Positions 54,690 to 64,000 of a stretch of DNA of 64,000 nucleotides are shown here, piece after piece. The translations under genes and the position numbers were made by a program. The notes under the pieces are model-generated. The model searched no databases and had not been told where the DNA came from. It worked only from the letters and a program-made list of their open reading frames with translations. Every line of letters begins with the position of its first letter. The stretch's first letter is position 1. The stretch lies in contig NC_089493.1 of NCBI RefSeq assembly GCF_036850765.1, positions 129,028,239 to 129,092,238 of the forward strand. The letters are read 5' to 3'. This DNA is from Saccopteryx bilineata (taxonomy: Eukaryota; Chordata; Mammalia; Chiroptera; Emballonuridae).

Positions 54690-55510
54690 TTCAGCTTTTA
54701 CCAAATTCAACTTTATTATAGAAGTATTTGATTTCTAAAATTAGGTATATGTGTAAATATGATAAAAATAAGAACACGTATTTTTAAAACATTTTACCCC
54801 ATAAATTGAAGAACAGTTTTTGTCAGTTAATACAGCTTATTCACCATATTTTGGGGGCTTCCCAAGAACCATCACATAGAAGAGCAAACGCATTTGGGTT
54901 AGAATACATCTCACTTGCAGTTTCATGTGGCTGTTGCGTTTCCACACCCTCTTTCCTCATGCTTATCTGTGTTGCATTATATTTTTAGAGTTTTTCTCAT
55001 AAAAGGCAGGGACAGGGTAGCCATGGAAAGTTTTAACCTCTTCTGTTTTAATATAAGAATCTAATTGTTGGTGGATTAAAATGTGCTATATTTGTACCAT
55101 CAAATTTTTGTGGAAGCTGTAGGAAAACTGATGGCTAGGGCCCAGTCATAGTACCCTGTGAAATATGTTTTTGTAGCAATCCAAAGAGGTCAACAGAGTG
55201 TTGGGCTTTCTGTTGGACCTGGGTGGCTATTTTAATGTAATTTTCCTTAAATGTCATTGTTCTCTGATTGCTGTCTCCTGGAAGGTCCCTGGGAACAGAA
55301 GGCTTCCAACTTTAGCTTTGTGTCCAGTAATCACATCGATTTCTATTGTGCTGTTGAGTAAGCTCCTGTGTGCAAGTGAGGGCATCGCCACCAGCAAGGA
55401 GAGAAGACTGGCTCCATCCTCAGTCTACATGGGACTTGGGCTCAGCTGGCTTCCCCTGCCTACTCTTGGCATCTTAAACATATTCTCCCTTGGCTATTTC
55501 CGGCATTTTA
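54690..55510. other. Unique DNA, no gene seen
   Basis: The 116-codon frame at 55198-55548 runs into L1 sequence, has no domain and shows no splice sites in convincing positions, so I do not call it. Confidence 0.45.
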
Positions 55511-55514
55511 AATT

Positions 55515-56190
55515 TGCTTTTAATTGTGGTAAAATACACATAACTTAAAACATCATCTTAACCATTTTGAGTGGTACTAAATACATTCACGGTGCTGTGT
55601 AATCAGCACCACTGTCTGTCTCCAGAATTCTTTTTGTTTTGCAAAACTGACACTCTGTACCCATTAAACAATAACTCCCATTCTCCCTCCTCACCAGCCC
55701 AGTCCCTGGAAACCACCATTCTACTTTCTGTCTCCATGAATGTGACTACCCACATACCTCATGGAAATGAAATCATATAGTATTTGTCTTTTTGTGACTG
55801 GCTTATTTCTGTTAACATAATGCCCTCCAGGTTTATCTAATTGCAGCATGTGTCACAATTTCTTTTCCTTTTAAGTAATATTCAAGTGTGTGTATTTACC
55901 ACTTTTGTTTGTCTAGGCATCTGTCCATGGACACTGAGGGTGTCCCCTTTTGCCTGTTGGGAGTAACGCTGCTGTGAACATGGGTGCACAGATATCTCGG
56001 TGACGCCCTGCTTTCAGTAGTTTTGGGTATATACTCAGAAGTGGGGTAGTTGCATCATATTGTAATTCTGTTTTTAATTTTCTGAGGAACTGCCATACTG
56101 TTTTCCACAGTGGTTGCACCATTTTTCATCCCACAAACAGTGCACAAGGGTTCCAATTTCTACATATCCTCACTAATGCTTATTTTCTTT
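55515..56190 (-). mobile_element. Old L1 3' region, minus strand
   Basis: 3' end text in reverse at the left (AATTGTGGTAAAATACACATAAC, in part), then ORF2 C-terminal text in reverse (GCAGCATGTGTCACAATTTC; AACTGCCATACTGTTTTCC). Decayed. Confidence 0.75.
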
Positions 56191-56279
56191 TTAAAACTGA
56201 GATATAATGACTTATAACATTATATTAGTTCCGTGTAAACACAATTATTTGATGTTTGTATACATTGTGAAATGATCAC
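56191..56279 (-). mobile_element. Second old L1, minus strand, piece 1
   Basis: 3' end of another reversed L1 (CTGAGATATAATGACTTATAAC onward). Pieces at 56729-56806, 57124-57308, 58122-58271, 58583-58751 and 59190-61050 read as its continuation. Confidence 0.7.
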
Positions 56280-56728
56280 TGTTAGATTCAGAGAGTACTG
56301 GGGCTGCCAAAGAGTGTAACTATTGAAGGAACAGGGAGTGCTGCAAAGAGTGTAACTATTGAAGGAACAGTAAGTGCTGATATGGCTCCTGTGAGGCTGA
56401 GAACAAAGAAGGTCAGAGACACTTATCAGAAGTTTAGGTTTGAAATTCGCCACTAAGCTAAAACTGGCCCCTGTTGCTATGCTGCGTGTGACCTCCCTAG
56501 CCAATAGCTAAACTGCCACATCTGCTTCTGTCCTATGCTTGCTCACTTAAGATATATAAGGGCCTGGCTGTAAGCTCCAGGTGCGGCTTCCGTTTGCAGC
56601 TCCTTGTGGGCATGGTGTCTCCGGACATCTTGGGAGTTCGCCCCTGCGCAGGTTAAACTGGCCAATAAAGTAACATCTTAACTCCTGAAAGTCTCTGACG
56701 TTTGTTCTCATACCCAGTGGATGCTACA
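56280..56728 (+). mobile_element. Solo LTR, gammaretrovirus-like family
   Basis: TGTTAGATTCAGAGAG start and GGTGGATGCTACA-like end (GTGGATGCTACA). Same family as the 4382-4819 LTR, opposite orientation. TATATAAGGGCC (about 56554), AATAAAG (about 56664). A 27-31-bp segment (AGAGTGTAACTATTGAAGG) is duplicated in U3. The duplication ATCAC (56275-56279 and 56729-56733) is exact. Confidence 0.95.
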
Positions 56729-56806
56729 ATCACCACAATAATCTAGTCCACATTCATCACCTCACATAGTTAACAGGTTTTTTTCTTGTGTTGAGAACTT
56801 TCAATA
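56729..56806 (-). mobile_element. Second old L1, piece 2
   Basis: ATCACCACAATAATCTAGTCC to TTGAGAACTTTCAATA (in part), continuing the reversed L1 between two LTRs. Confidence 0.65.
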
Positions 56807-57123
56807 TGTTGGAATCCAAGGGAGTCCGAGAAGACCAGAGTAGCAGGCTTTATTGAAAGGAAGAAAGGAACCCTGCTGGGCTGACTTGCAAGGGAGAGTC
56901 CCACTAGGCACAACCTGGGACCTGGATTTTTTTGGTTTTTGGGAGGAGGAGTGAGATGGGTCGTGGGGCATTAGCCCATTGGCTGCTGGACCAAAGAGGT
57001 CTTTTATGGAAGTTTGTCAGGACTTTTCGGCTTGTGACATCAGACAGTCCTTTGTGATTAGTCATTTGCTGCAAGCCCTGAAACGGATTTACTGGCAGTG
57101 TTAAAGAAATGAAACCTAAGACA
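56807..57123 (-). mobile_element. Probable solo LTR, minus strand
   Basis: Plus-strand ends TGTTGGAATCC and CCTAAGACA give TG...CA borders where the L1 sequence breaks. On the minus strand an AATAAAGCC signal (complement near 56850-56858) would lie near the 3' end. It is unrelated to the other LTR families here. I see no exact target duplication, so borders are approximate. Confidence 0.6.
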
Positions 57124-57308
57124 ATATATATTCTCTTAGCAACTTTCAAATACACAGCACAATATTGTTAACTATAGTCATCGTGCTGTTGTGCATTATA
57201 TCCTCCTGACTTATTTTATAACTAGATGTTTGTACCTTTTGACCCTGTTTACCTATCTCCCCCTCCCCCATCTTTGGCAACCACTAATCTGTTCTCTGCA
57301 CATATAAG
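57124..57308 (-). mobile_element. Second old L1, piece 3
   Basis: ATATATTCTCTTAGCAAC to CTGCACATATAAG, with GTTAACTATAGTCATCG typical of L1 3' text in reverse. Confidence 0.68.
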
Positions 57309-58113
57309 CAGAGGCTGATTAAGATCGGTTGAGGCCCCGGATGCAGAAGAAAATATTAAGCCCTTTAAAAAGAGAGAGAGAGAGAGAGACGGGGAAAATA
57401 AATATACATGTTAACCATATTTTAAAATAAATAAAAAATGTTATGTTACTATTAATGTTAAAATTGCACATATGAAACCAGACTTGGTGTCATTAGAAAA
57501 AAGTGTAAAGTTGGGGTTTTGCGGGGCCCTTCAGACGTCGGGGCCCAGGGTGCACACCCGGTGTGCCCACTGTAAGGACCAAGAGAAAATCAGAAAATAA
57601 GCAGGGCACTAATGGAACAGGGAACTTAAGGGTTACAGGCAGGTCCTGCTCCTGTTCTGTTAGGAGTAACATGCCCAAGGTCGTTCAAGAAGCAGAGACA
57701 GATAGGGACTCTGGGAAGCTGAGAGAGAAGAAAAAAAAAAAAGGAAAAAGAGACAAAGGTTTGCATTCTATTGGTTAAAAGACCCTTATCAGAAGTTTAG
57801 GTTTGGAATTCGCCAATGAGCTAGACCCCAGCCCCTGTTGCTATGCTATGTGCAGCCCCCTTAGCAAATAGGTTACCGCCACATCTGCTTCTGTATGAGG
57901 CTTGCTTGCTTAGCTTATAAAAAGATTTAGCTGTGAGCGCTAGGTGCGGCTCCCATTTGCAGCTCCTTGTGGGCACGGTGTCTCCGGACATCTCGGGAGT
58001 TCGCCCCTGCGCAGGTTAAACTGGCCAATAAAGTAACATCTTAACTCCTGAAAGTCTCCGACATTTGTTCTCGTACCCGGTGGATGCTACACCCACCAGT
58101 AAATCTGCCTCTG
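57309..58113. mobile_element. hAT-type DNA transposon split by a solo LTR
   Basis: Left end CAGAGGCTGATTAAG; right end AAATCTGCCTCTG is its inverted partner. The 8-bp duplication CATATAAG is exact (57301-57308 and 58114-58121), which defines a hAT element. Its original length was about 279 bp (57309-57570 plus 58097-58113) and non-coding. A solo LTR now occupies the gap. Confidence 0.9.
57571..58091 (+). mobile_element. Solo LTR inside the hAT element
   Basis: TGTAAGGACC start, GGATGCTACA end. The 3' half, from TTATCAGAAGTTTAGG through TTATAAAAAG (about 57917) and AATAAAG to the end, matches the 56280-56728 LTR, but the first 210 bp are different: a U3 variant. The duplication CCCAC (57566-57570 and 58092-58096) is exact. 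Confidence 0.94.
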
Positions 58114-58121
58114 CATATAAG

Positions 58122-58271
58122 CTTAGTTTTTTGTTTTTGTTTTTAAATTATACATATAATTCAGGTTATCTAGTATTTGTTTTTCTGACTTATTTCATTT
58201 AGCATAATGCCCTTGAGGTCCATCCATGTTGTCACAAGTGTCAAGATTTCATTCCTTTTTATAGCTGAATA
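58122..58271 (-). mobile_element. Second old L1, piece 4
   Basis: CTTAGTTTTTTG... to TATAGCTGAATA: reversed L1 text (TTATTTCATTTAGCATAATG). Confidence 0.68.
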
Positions 58272-58582
58272 CAGGGTTCCTTCCTCAGGTTATAATACAG
58301 TTCCATTCTTACAACAGTGATGTAACCCGATTTTGGTGTTAGTCGAAACACAACCTAAGTCACTTATCTATCCTAACACAGTTGTAAAATTATAATCTAG
58401 AATATAAAAACACAACTAAGCCACAGAAAAGGGTAAAGGACATAAATATACTATACTTTACATTGTACTGTATAGTAACAGAGAAAATGACTCACGTCTC
58501 AATTTTTTTAAGTTTTTATGAGAGTGAACATGGTAAACTTGAAACATTGTATGTTGAGACTGTCCTAACCCAAGGACCCCTG
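58272..58582. mobile_element. TA-flanked DNA transposon, about 311 bp
   Basis: Left end CAGGGTTCCTTCCTCAGG and right end CCTAACCCAAGGACCCCTG are imperfect inverted repeats. TA is duplicated on both sides (58270-58271 and 58583-58584), the pattern of the Tc1/mariner group including Tigger-like elements. The L1 is continuous when it is removed (GCTGAATA|ATATAG). No transposase frame. Confidence 0.78.
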
Positions 58583-58751
58583 TAATATAGCTCACTGTGT
58601 ATATATATATACCGCATCTTCTTTATCTATACATTCATAGGTAAATACTTAAGTTTTTTCTGTATGTTGGCTGCTGCAAATAATGATGCAGTGAACATGG
58701 GGTGCATATCTCTTTTTGAGTTAGTGTTTTTGTTTTTGTTGGATAAATACC
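58583..58751 (-). mobile_element. Second old L1, piece 5
   Basis: Continues GTGTATATATATATACCGC to GGATAAATACC, reversed L1 text (GCTGCAAATAATGATGCAG). Confidence 0.68.
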
Positions 58752-59189
58752 TGTTGTGGACCGTAAATGGCAAAAAGCCTTTGTAGATTCGAGGCTTAGC
58801 AAAAGGCTAAATTCTCCCCCCTTCACCTCCATATTGGCTATGATGCTGAGTATTTGCACCCACTTCACTTGCTTCCTTAAGTTGCTGGAAGCAATTTACA
58901 TGCCCTTCCTCTTACTCTTTGTTTGTTCAGATGTTGGTTGATTTCGCTTATGCATGGTGGGGGAATTCCTGTTTTAGCCTTGGGAGAGTTCCTGTTTTAG
59001 CCTCGGATGTGTAACTTTGTATCAAGGACTTTCTTGATTTGCATATGGCTATATAATAAAGCAAACTGGGGCTATGGGGCACTCGGATATTGCCATCAGC
59101 ATTGAAGAGTCCTCCCAGTCCCATTTTTTCTTGATGAATATGTTTCCTTAATTCTGCACCGTTATTAGGAACCACACTGGTCTGCGTCA
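58752..59189 (+). mobile_element. Solo LTR, probable class II ERV
   Basis: TGTTGTGGACC start and GTCTGCGTCA end, 438 bp, with CTATATAATAAAGC (about 59050-59063) carrying a TATA-like and AATAAA signal. The 6-bp duplication AATACC (58746-58751 and 59190-59195) is exact. Six-base duplications are usual for betaretrovirus-like (ERVK) elements, so the class is inferred. Confidence 0.85.
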
Positions 59190-61050
59190 AATACCCAGAA
59201 GTAGAATTGTTGGATCATATAATAGTTCTATTTTTAATTTTTTAGGAACCATCATATTTTCAGTATTTTCCATAGTGGATGAATCAGTTTACAGTCCTAC
59301 CAACAGTACACAAGGATTCCCTTTTTTCCACAACCTCACCAATAGTTGTTATTTCTTGCCTTTTTGATAATAGGCATTCTAACAGGTATGAGGTGATATC
59401 TCATTGTGGTTTTGACTTGTGGTTTTTTTGATTAGTGATGTCGATCACTTTTTCATGTACCTGTTGGCTATCTGTATGTTGTCTCTGGAAAAATATGTAA
59501 TCAGAGCTTCTGCCTGGTTTTTAATTGTATTGTATTGTTTGTTTCTCTGTTTGTTTGTTGCTTTACACTTGTGTGAGTTCTTTATGTGTTTTAGTTATTA
59601 ACCCCTTATCAGGTAAATCATTTGAAAATATTCAGTATGTTGCCTTTTCATTTTGTTGTTGGTTTCCTTTGTTGTTCAAAAGCTTTTTAGTTTAATTTAG
59701 TTCCAATTGTTTATTTTTGCTTTTGTTGGTTTTGCTTTTGGTGTCAGATTCCAAAATAATTGCCAAGACCTTTGTCAGGGAGATGACTGCCTGTGTTTCT
59801 TTTAGGGCTTCGTTGTTTCAGGTGTTATGTTTTTAGGTCTTCAACCCACTTTGAGTTAAGCTTTACTTGTGATGTAAGATAGTGGTCCAGTCTTCATCTT
59901 TTGCACTTGACTCTCCAGTTCTCCCAAAACCATTTATTGAAGAGACTGTCCTTTCTCCATTGTATAGTTTTGTCTCTATTGTCGTACATTAACTGATCAT
60001 ATATGTGTGGGGTTATTTCTGTTCCATTATTCTATGTGTTTGTTTTCATGCTAATATTGTACTGTTTTAAATACATAGCTTTGTAAATAGTTTGAAATCA
60101 GGGAGCAGAATGCCTCCAGCTTGTTCTTTCTCAAGATTGCTTTGGCTCTTTAGGGTCTTTCATGGTTCCATAGAAATTTTAGGATTGTTTATTTCATTTC
60201 TCTGGGGAAAAAATGCCATTGGAATTTTGATAGGGATTTCATTAAATCTGTATTTGCTTTGCATAAGCTGGACATTTTAATAATATTAACTTTTCTAATT
60301 CATGAGCATGGAATATTTTTCCATTCATTTGTGTCTTCTTCAATTTCTTTCAATTATACATGTCTTACAGTTTTCAGTGCACCAATCTTTTCTTTCCTTG
60401 TTTAAATTTATTTTGAGGTATTTTATTCTTTTTGAGGCAGCCATAAGTGGGATTATTTTCATAATTTCTCTTAAGTTCACTATTAGTGTATAGAAATGCA
60501 ACAGATTTTTTTATGTTGGTTTTTTTATTCTGAGAGTTTACTTAATTTGTTTATTCTGACAGTTTTGGGTTGAGTCTTTATGGCTTTCTCTATACTATAA
60601 TATCATGTCATATGCAAATAGTGAGTTTTACTTCTTTTTTTTATCAATTCAGTTACCTTTTATTTCTTTTTCTTGCCTAATTGTTTCTAATGTCATGTTG
60701 AATAAAAATAGTGAAAGTGGACATCCTTGCCATGTTTCTAGTCTTAGAGAAAGTTTTTAGCTTGTCATCGCTGAGTAGGGTGTTAATTGTGGGTTTGTCA
60801 CATATGGACTTTTTTTTTTTACATACAGACTTTATTATGTTGAGATATGTTTCCTTCTACCAACTTTGTTGACATTTTTTATTATAAGTAGATACAGAAT
60901 TTTGTCAAATGCTTTTTCTGCATTTCTTGAGATCATTTTTTTTTTTCATTTTGCTTATATGGTGTATCACATTGATTGATTTGCAGATTTTGAATCCTTG
61001 TGTCCTCTCTAAACTTGGGTGAGGTATATGATAAGCACTGTGAGTCATTT
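59190..61050 (-). mobile_element. Second old L1, piece 6
   Basis: Long reversed L1 stretch: CAGAAGTAGAATTGTTGG, CAGGTATGAGGTGATATCTC, TTTTCATTTTGTTGTTGG, TGATTGATTTGCAGATTTTG. It covers the ORF2 region in decayed form, ending near 61050. Confidence 0.78.
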
Positions 61051-61264
61051 TAAGGGTGAAAACATAGAGGTGGAGAGACACAGATTTCTGTGTACCCTTA
61101 CCTCATCACCATTAAATATAAGATGGCCCCTGTCATCTGCTTCTGTGCTGCTTACTTAAGCCTACTTGGCTCCTGCCCTCCTGATGCAGGGGCTTCTCAT
61201 CACAGTGAGCTTCCATCTACTTCCCCTTTCTCACACCCTTTTTTAAAAAGATGGGATTCACCTA
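61051..61264. other. Unassigned 214 bp
   Basis: Between the reversed L1 and the next L1; C/T-rich, perhaps a decayed LTR. No gene seen. Confidence 0.4.
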
Positions 61265-62776
61265 TAGAGGGAAAATGGTAACGGAGTAGGTGGACATTAC
61301 AACACCCACCTCCCAGAACCAAAGTGGATTACAACTTAACTTAGGAACAATCATCTTTAAAAACCAATTTTGGACTAAACTAAGAGGAATCTATAACCAA
61401 GCATCACTGAAGGAACCACACTGAGACTGGTTGGAAAGGCGGAGACAAAGAAAAGGCTGCACCACTCCCAAGAGCGAGAGGCAGCCCAGAAGGTCTCTCA
61501 CAGTGGGGTGGGTTGCCCGGAGAGTTGTGGGTCCTCAACCCCAGTACCGGAGCCCCATAGACTAGAGGAGGTGTACAGACAGTATTTAGCTGAAGGAATA
61601 GCCAGGTTAGTTTGCAAGAGGGAGACAGATCTCTCAGACCCAGGCTCTGTCTTAAAGGGACCCCACAGGAAACCTCATTCACAGCCACTTATCAGGGCTC
61701 CAGGAGCAGGAAGCACCAAGAGGACTGGAGTAGCGAGAGGAGACTATAGTCTCAGGGGCACAGGGAGAGACTGTGGGGGACAGCCACCCTGACCTCTGTA
61801 CTGGGTCACTCTGCAAACCTAAAGTGACCATTTTTCCTGGGAAAACCAAGCCAGCAATTACCCCGCCCACCAGAGACTCTCCTGCTCCAGTCAGTGCAAA
61901 GAGATGCTTATAAGCAGGGGGTGCACCAAAGACATAGGTTTTGTGTGCAGAGGTCTGGGCTACACTGCTTCTCCAAACTGCTGAGTACCCTCCAAAGGGT
62001 GGGAGGGTCTGCCAAAGGGCGGGAGGGTCTGGCTGCAGCAGCAGCAGCACTTGGCCCGCACAGCAGCAGGGCACAGAGTCCAGTGAGGCAGCCCGTGCAG
62101 CGATGGCAAGAGGGGGAGCCTGGATAGGTGAGGGATCCCCAGCACCACGGGGCAGCCCTAGCTGCCACCCGCAAGCCAGTGCACCCAGTAGTGCCAGTGC
62201 CTGACTGCCTGAGGAGGTGGCAGCAAGAGGGGGCCGGCAGAAAGGCCACACCCAGGGAATAGAGAGACCACACACACTGCCCAAGAGTAGATAAAAGCCA
62301 GCCTAAGAGTGCAGCTGATATTTACAATGGCATCAGGGCCCAGCAGAGGCAGCCACAAATTCTGGATAGCCTGTAGCTCCAATAAGGTTGCTAAGGGCCA
62401 GTCATAAGTGATGACCCACTCTAGTCTGTGCCAGGTTCTTGCCAGGGAGGTCCAGGGCTGGTATATCCAGCAGCCAGATACGGAGAGCATCAGCTCAGGA
62501 CCTAACAATCCTAGTTAGAGTGGTAACTTAAGGAAAGGCTCCTCACATCTGACCAGGCTAAGGCATAGAAAACGCTGACACAAATAGCAAAATAGCAGTA
62601 GCAGCAGACAAGTAGCCCACAGTGGATTACAAACAACAACAGAGGCCAACCCCAAAAGATCTAGAAACAACACAAATGAAAGCTGGAGGCAGACGACACC
62701 AACCCTATACTCAGCTAGCTACACAAACAACACATCCAAAGGAGACAAAAAGGGAAGATAGAGAAATGCAATTAAT
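61265..62776 (+). mobile_element. 5' UTR of another L1
   Basis: Starts near AGAGGGAAAATGGTAACGGAGTAGG, with L1-like ACGGAGTAGGTGGA. About 1.5 kb, GC-rich (CpG-containing GCAGCAGCAGCACTTGGCC near 62034-62054). Longer than the 920-bp 5' UTRs of copies A and B and different in sequence. A 20-bp GGGTGGGAGGGTCTGCCAAA-like unit is repeated near 61998-62030. Confidence 0.8.
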
Positions 62777-63656
62777 ATGAATCAACAAGAGAAATCCCCA
62801 GAAAAAGAACTGAATGAGATGGAAATAACCAAGATACCAGATGCAGAGTTTAGAATAATGATTGTTAGGATGCTCAAGTATCTTAGAGCAACAATAGATA
62901 GACATGATGAGCATCTAAAAAAGAGATAACAAGCATCAAAAAGGACATTGAAATCATAAAAAGTAATCAGACAGGAATGACAAACACAATATCAGAAATG
63001 AAGCCTACACTAGAAGGAATTAAAAGCAGGCTGGATGAAACAGAGGATCAAATCAGCAATTTAGAGGACAAGATAAGCAAAAGCATGGAAGCAGAACAGC
63101 AAAAAGAGGATCAAAAAGTCTGAGGAAACTCTAAGAGAGCTCTGTGACAACATGAAGAGAAGCAACATCCGCATAATAGGGGTTCCTGAAGGAGAAGAGA
63201 AAGAACAAGGGATAGAGAAACTGATTGAAGAAATCATAGCTGAAAATTTCCCTAAGATGATGAAGGAATGAGTCACACAAGTTCAAGAAGCACAGAGAAT
63301 TTCATTAAAGAACCCAAAGAGACCTACACCAAGACAGATCATAATTAAAATACTAAAGCTAAGAGATAAAGAAAGAATACTAAAACTACAAGAGAAAAGC
63401 AGTCAATCATCTACAAAGGAGCCTGCCTAAGGATGACATCTGACTTTTCAACAGAAACACTTGAGGCCAGAAGGGAATGAAAAGAAATATTTAAAGTAAT
63501 GCAAAACAAGAGCCTACAACCAAGACTTCTTTATCCAGCAAGGCTATCATTTAAAATTGAAGGAGAAATAAAAAGCCTCTCAAACAAAAAAAAAAGCTCA
63601 AGGAATTCATTACCACTAAACCAATGCTGAAAGACATGTTAAGGGGCCAGTTGTAA
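62777..63656 (+). pseudogene. L1 ORF1, broken
   Basis: Starts MNQQEKSPEKELNEMEITK and aligns with the intact ORF1 at 14558. Frameshifts near 62925 and 63100-63120, stops near 63270 and 63478. It ends RGQL at 63656. Confidence 0.88.
63105..63120. other. Frameshift site in right-end L1 ORF1
   Basis: AAAAAGAGGATCAAAAAGTC replaces the AAAAGAGACTCAAAAAGTC type of the intact copy, changing the reading frame within the coiled coil/RRM junction. Confidence 0.6.
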
Positions 63657-63709
63657 ACAGAACAAAAGGGGGAAAAAATTAAAAGAGGAATGTAGATTTA
63701 AAGAATAAA

Positions 63710-64000
63710 ATAGCAATAAACAACTACATATCAATAATAACCTTAAATGTAAATGGATTAAATGCTCCAATAAAAGACATAGGGTAGCTGAATGGATAAG
63801 AAAACAAGACCTGTACATATGCTGTCTACAAGGGACTCACCTCATAACAAAAGATAGACATAGACTGAAAGTAAAGGGAAAAAAATATTTCATGCAAATG
63901 GAAATGAAAAAAAAGCTGGGGTAGCAATACTTATATCTGACAAAATAGGCTTTAAAACAAAGACTATAGTAAGGGATAAAGAAGGTCACTACATAATGAT
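63710..64000 (+). pseudogene. L1 ORF2 start, runs off window
   Basis: Begins where ORF2 should start, but the ATG has become ATA (63710-63712, followed by GCAATAAACAAC). The endonuclease N terminus follows with a frame break near 63765-63790 and 63870. It continues beyond the window. Confidence 0.85.

Noticed and set aside
55198..55548. 116-codon frame
   Set aside because: It enters L1 sequence and lacks domain or exon signals.
56807..57123. Exact target duplication for this LTR
   Set aside because: Flanks AATA and ATAT are similar but AT-rich and not a clean match, so I did not claim a duplication.
61679..62508. Minus-strand frames of up to 201 codons
   Set aside because: They are antisense to the GC-rich L1 5' UTR and have no recognisable domain; expected from base composition.

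Overview
The window is mammalian nuclear DNA, most likely from a bat and, as an inference, a rhinolophoid (horseshoe or leaf-nosed) bat rather than a vespertilionid. The evidence is several tRNA-derived SINE families with perfect A and B boxes (one about 375 bp, starting GCCCTGGCCGG; one about 185 bp, starting GCCTGACCTGTGGTGG; one CT/GA-rich about 300-330 bp), L1 copies with recent-looking ORFs, gammaretrovirus-like LTRs and several short DNA transposons. There is no bacterial-type gene organisation. No multi-exon host gene can be followed; the only host-coding candidate is a short possible first exon in a CpG-rich patch near 26.6 kb.

Layout. 1-3.06 kb is the 3' half of an L1 (plus strand, with a SINE in it), which lies inside a minus-strand gammaretrovirus-like provirus: broken gag at 3.06-4.0 kb, leader, primer-binding site, and 5' LTR at 4382-4819. 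5.0-6.0 kb is an older L1 tail carrying a 7SK RNA retropseudogene and a SINE. 6.0-9.1 kb is mostly unique or old-repeat DNA with SINEs. 9.1-24.2 kb is a nested stack: two LTRs of one family in inverted orientation, an L1 (copy A, 10877-23104) inserted in the second LTR, a nearly intact full-length L1 (copy B, 13636-19613) inserted in copy A, a SINE in copy A, and a fold-back DNA element inserted in copy A's 3' target-site duplication.

24.2-36.6 kb holds L2/MIR-type relics, the CpG-rich patch at 26.1-26.85 kb, and many SINEs and old L1 pieces. 37.04-41.49 kb is a processed pseudogene of the ETS transcription factor gene ETV5, with both UTRs, a poly(A) tail, a 12-bp target-site duplication and a later SINE insertion. 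41.5-43.9 kb is mostly unique. 43.9-47.7 kb is the 5' part of an older L1. 47.7-51.6 kb has unique DNA, SINEs and a hAT-like element.

51.6-61.05 kb is old minus-strand L1 sequence cut up by solo LTRs (53321-53698, 56280-56728, about 56807-57123, 57571-58091 and 58752-59189), a hAT-like element with an 8-bp duplication and a TA-flanked DNA transposon. 61.27 kb to the end is the 5' part of another full-orientation L1 that runs off the window.

The elements form one history rather than a pathway: L1 enzymes explain the SINEs, the 7SK and ETV5 retrocopies and the L1s themselves; integrases explain the LTRs; and cut-and-paste transposases explain at least four short TIR elements. Target-site duplications, read directly from the sequence, give the relative order of many events.
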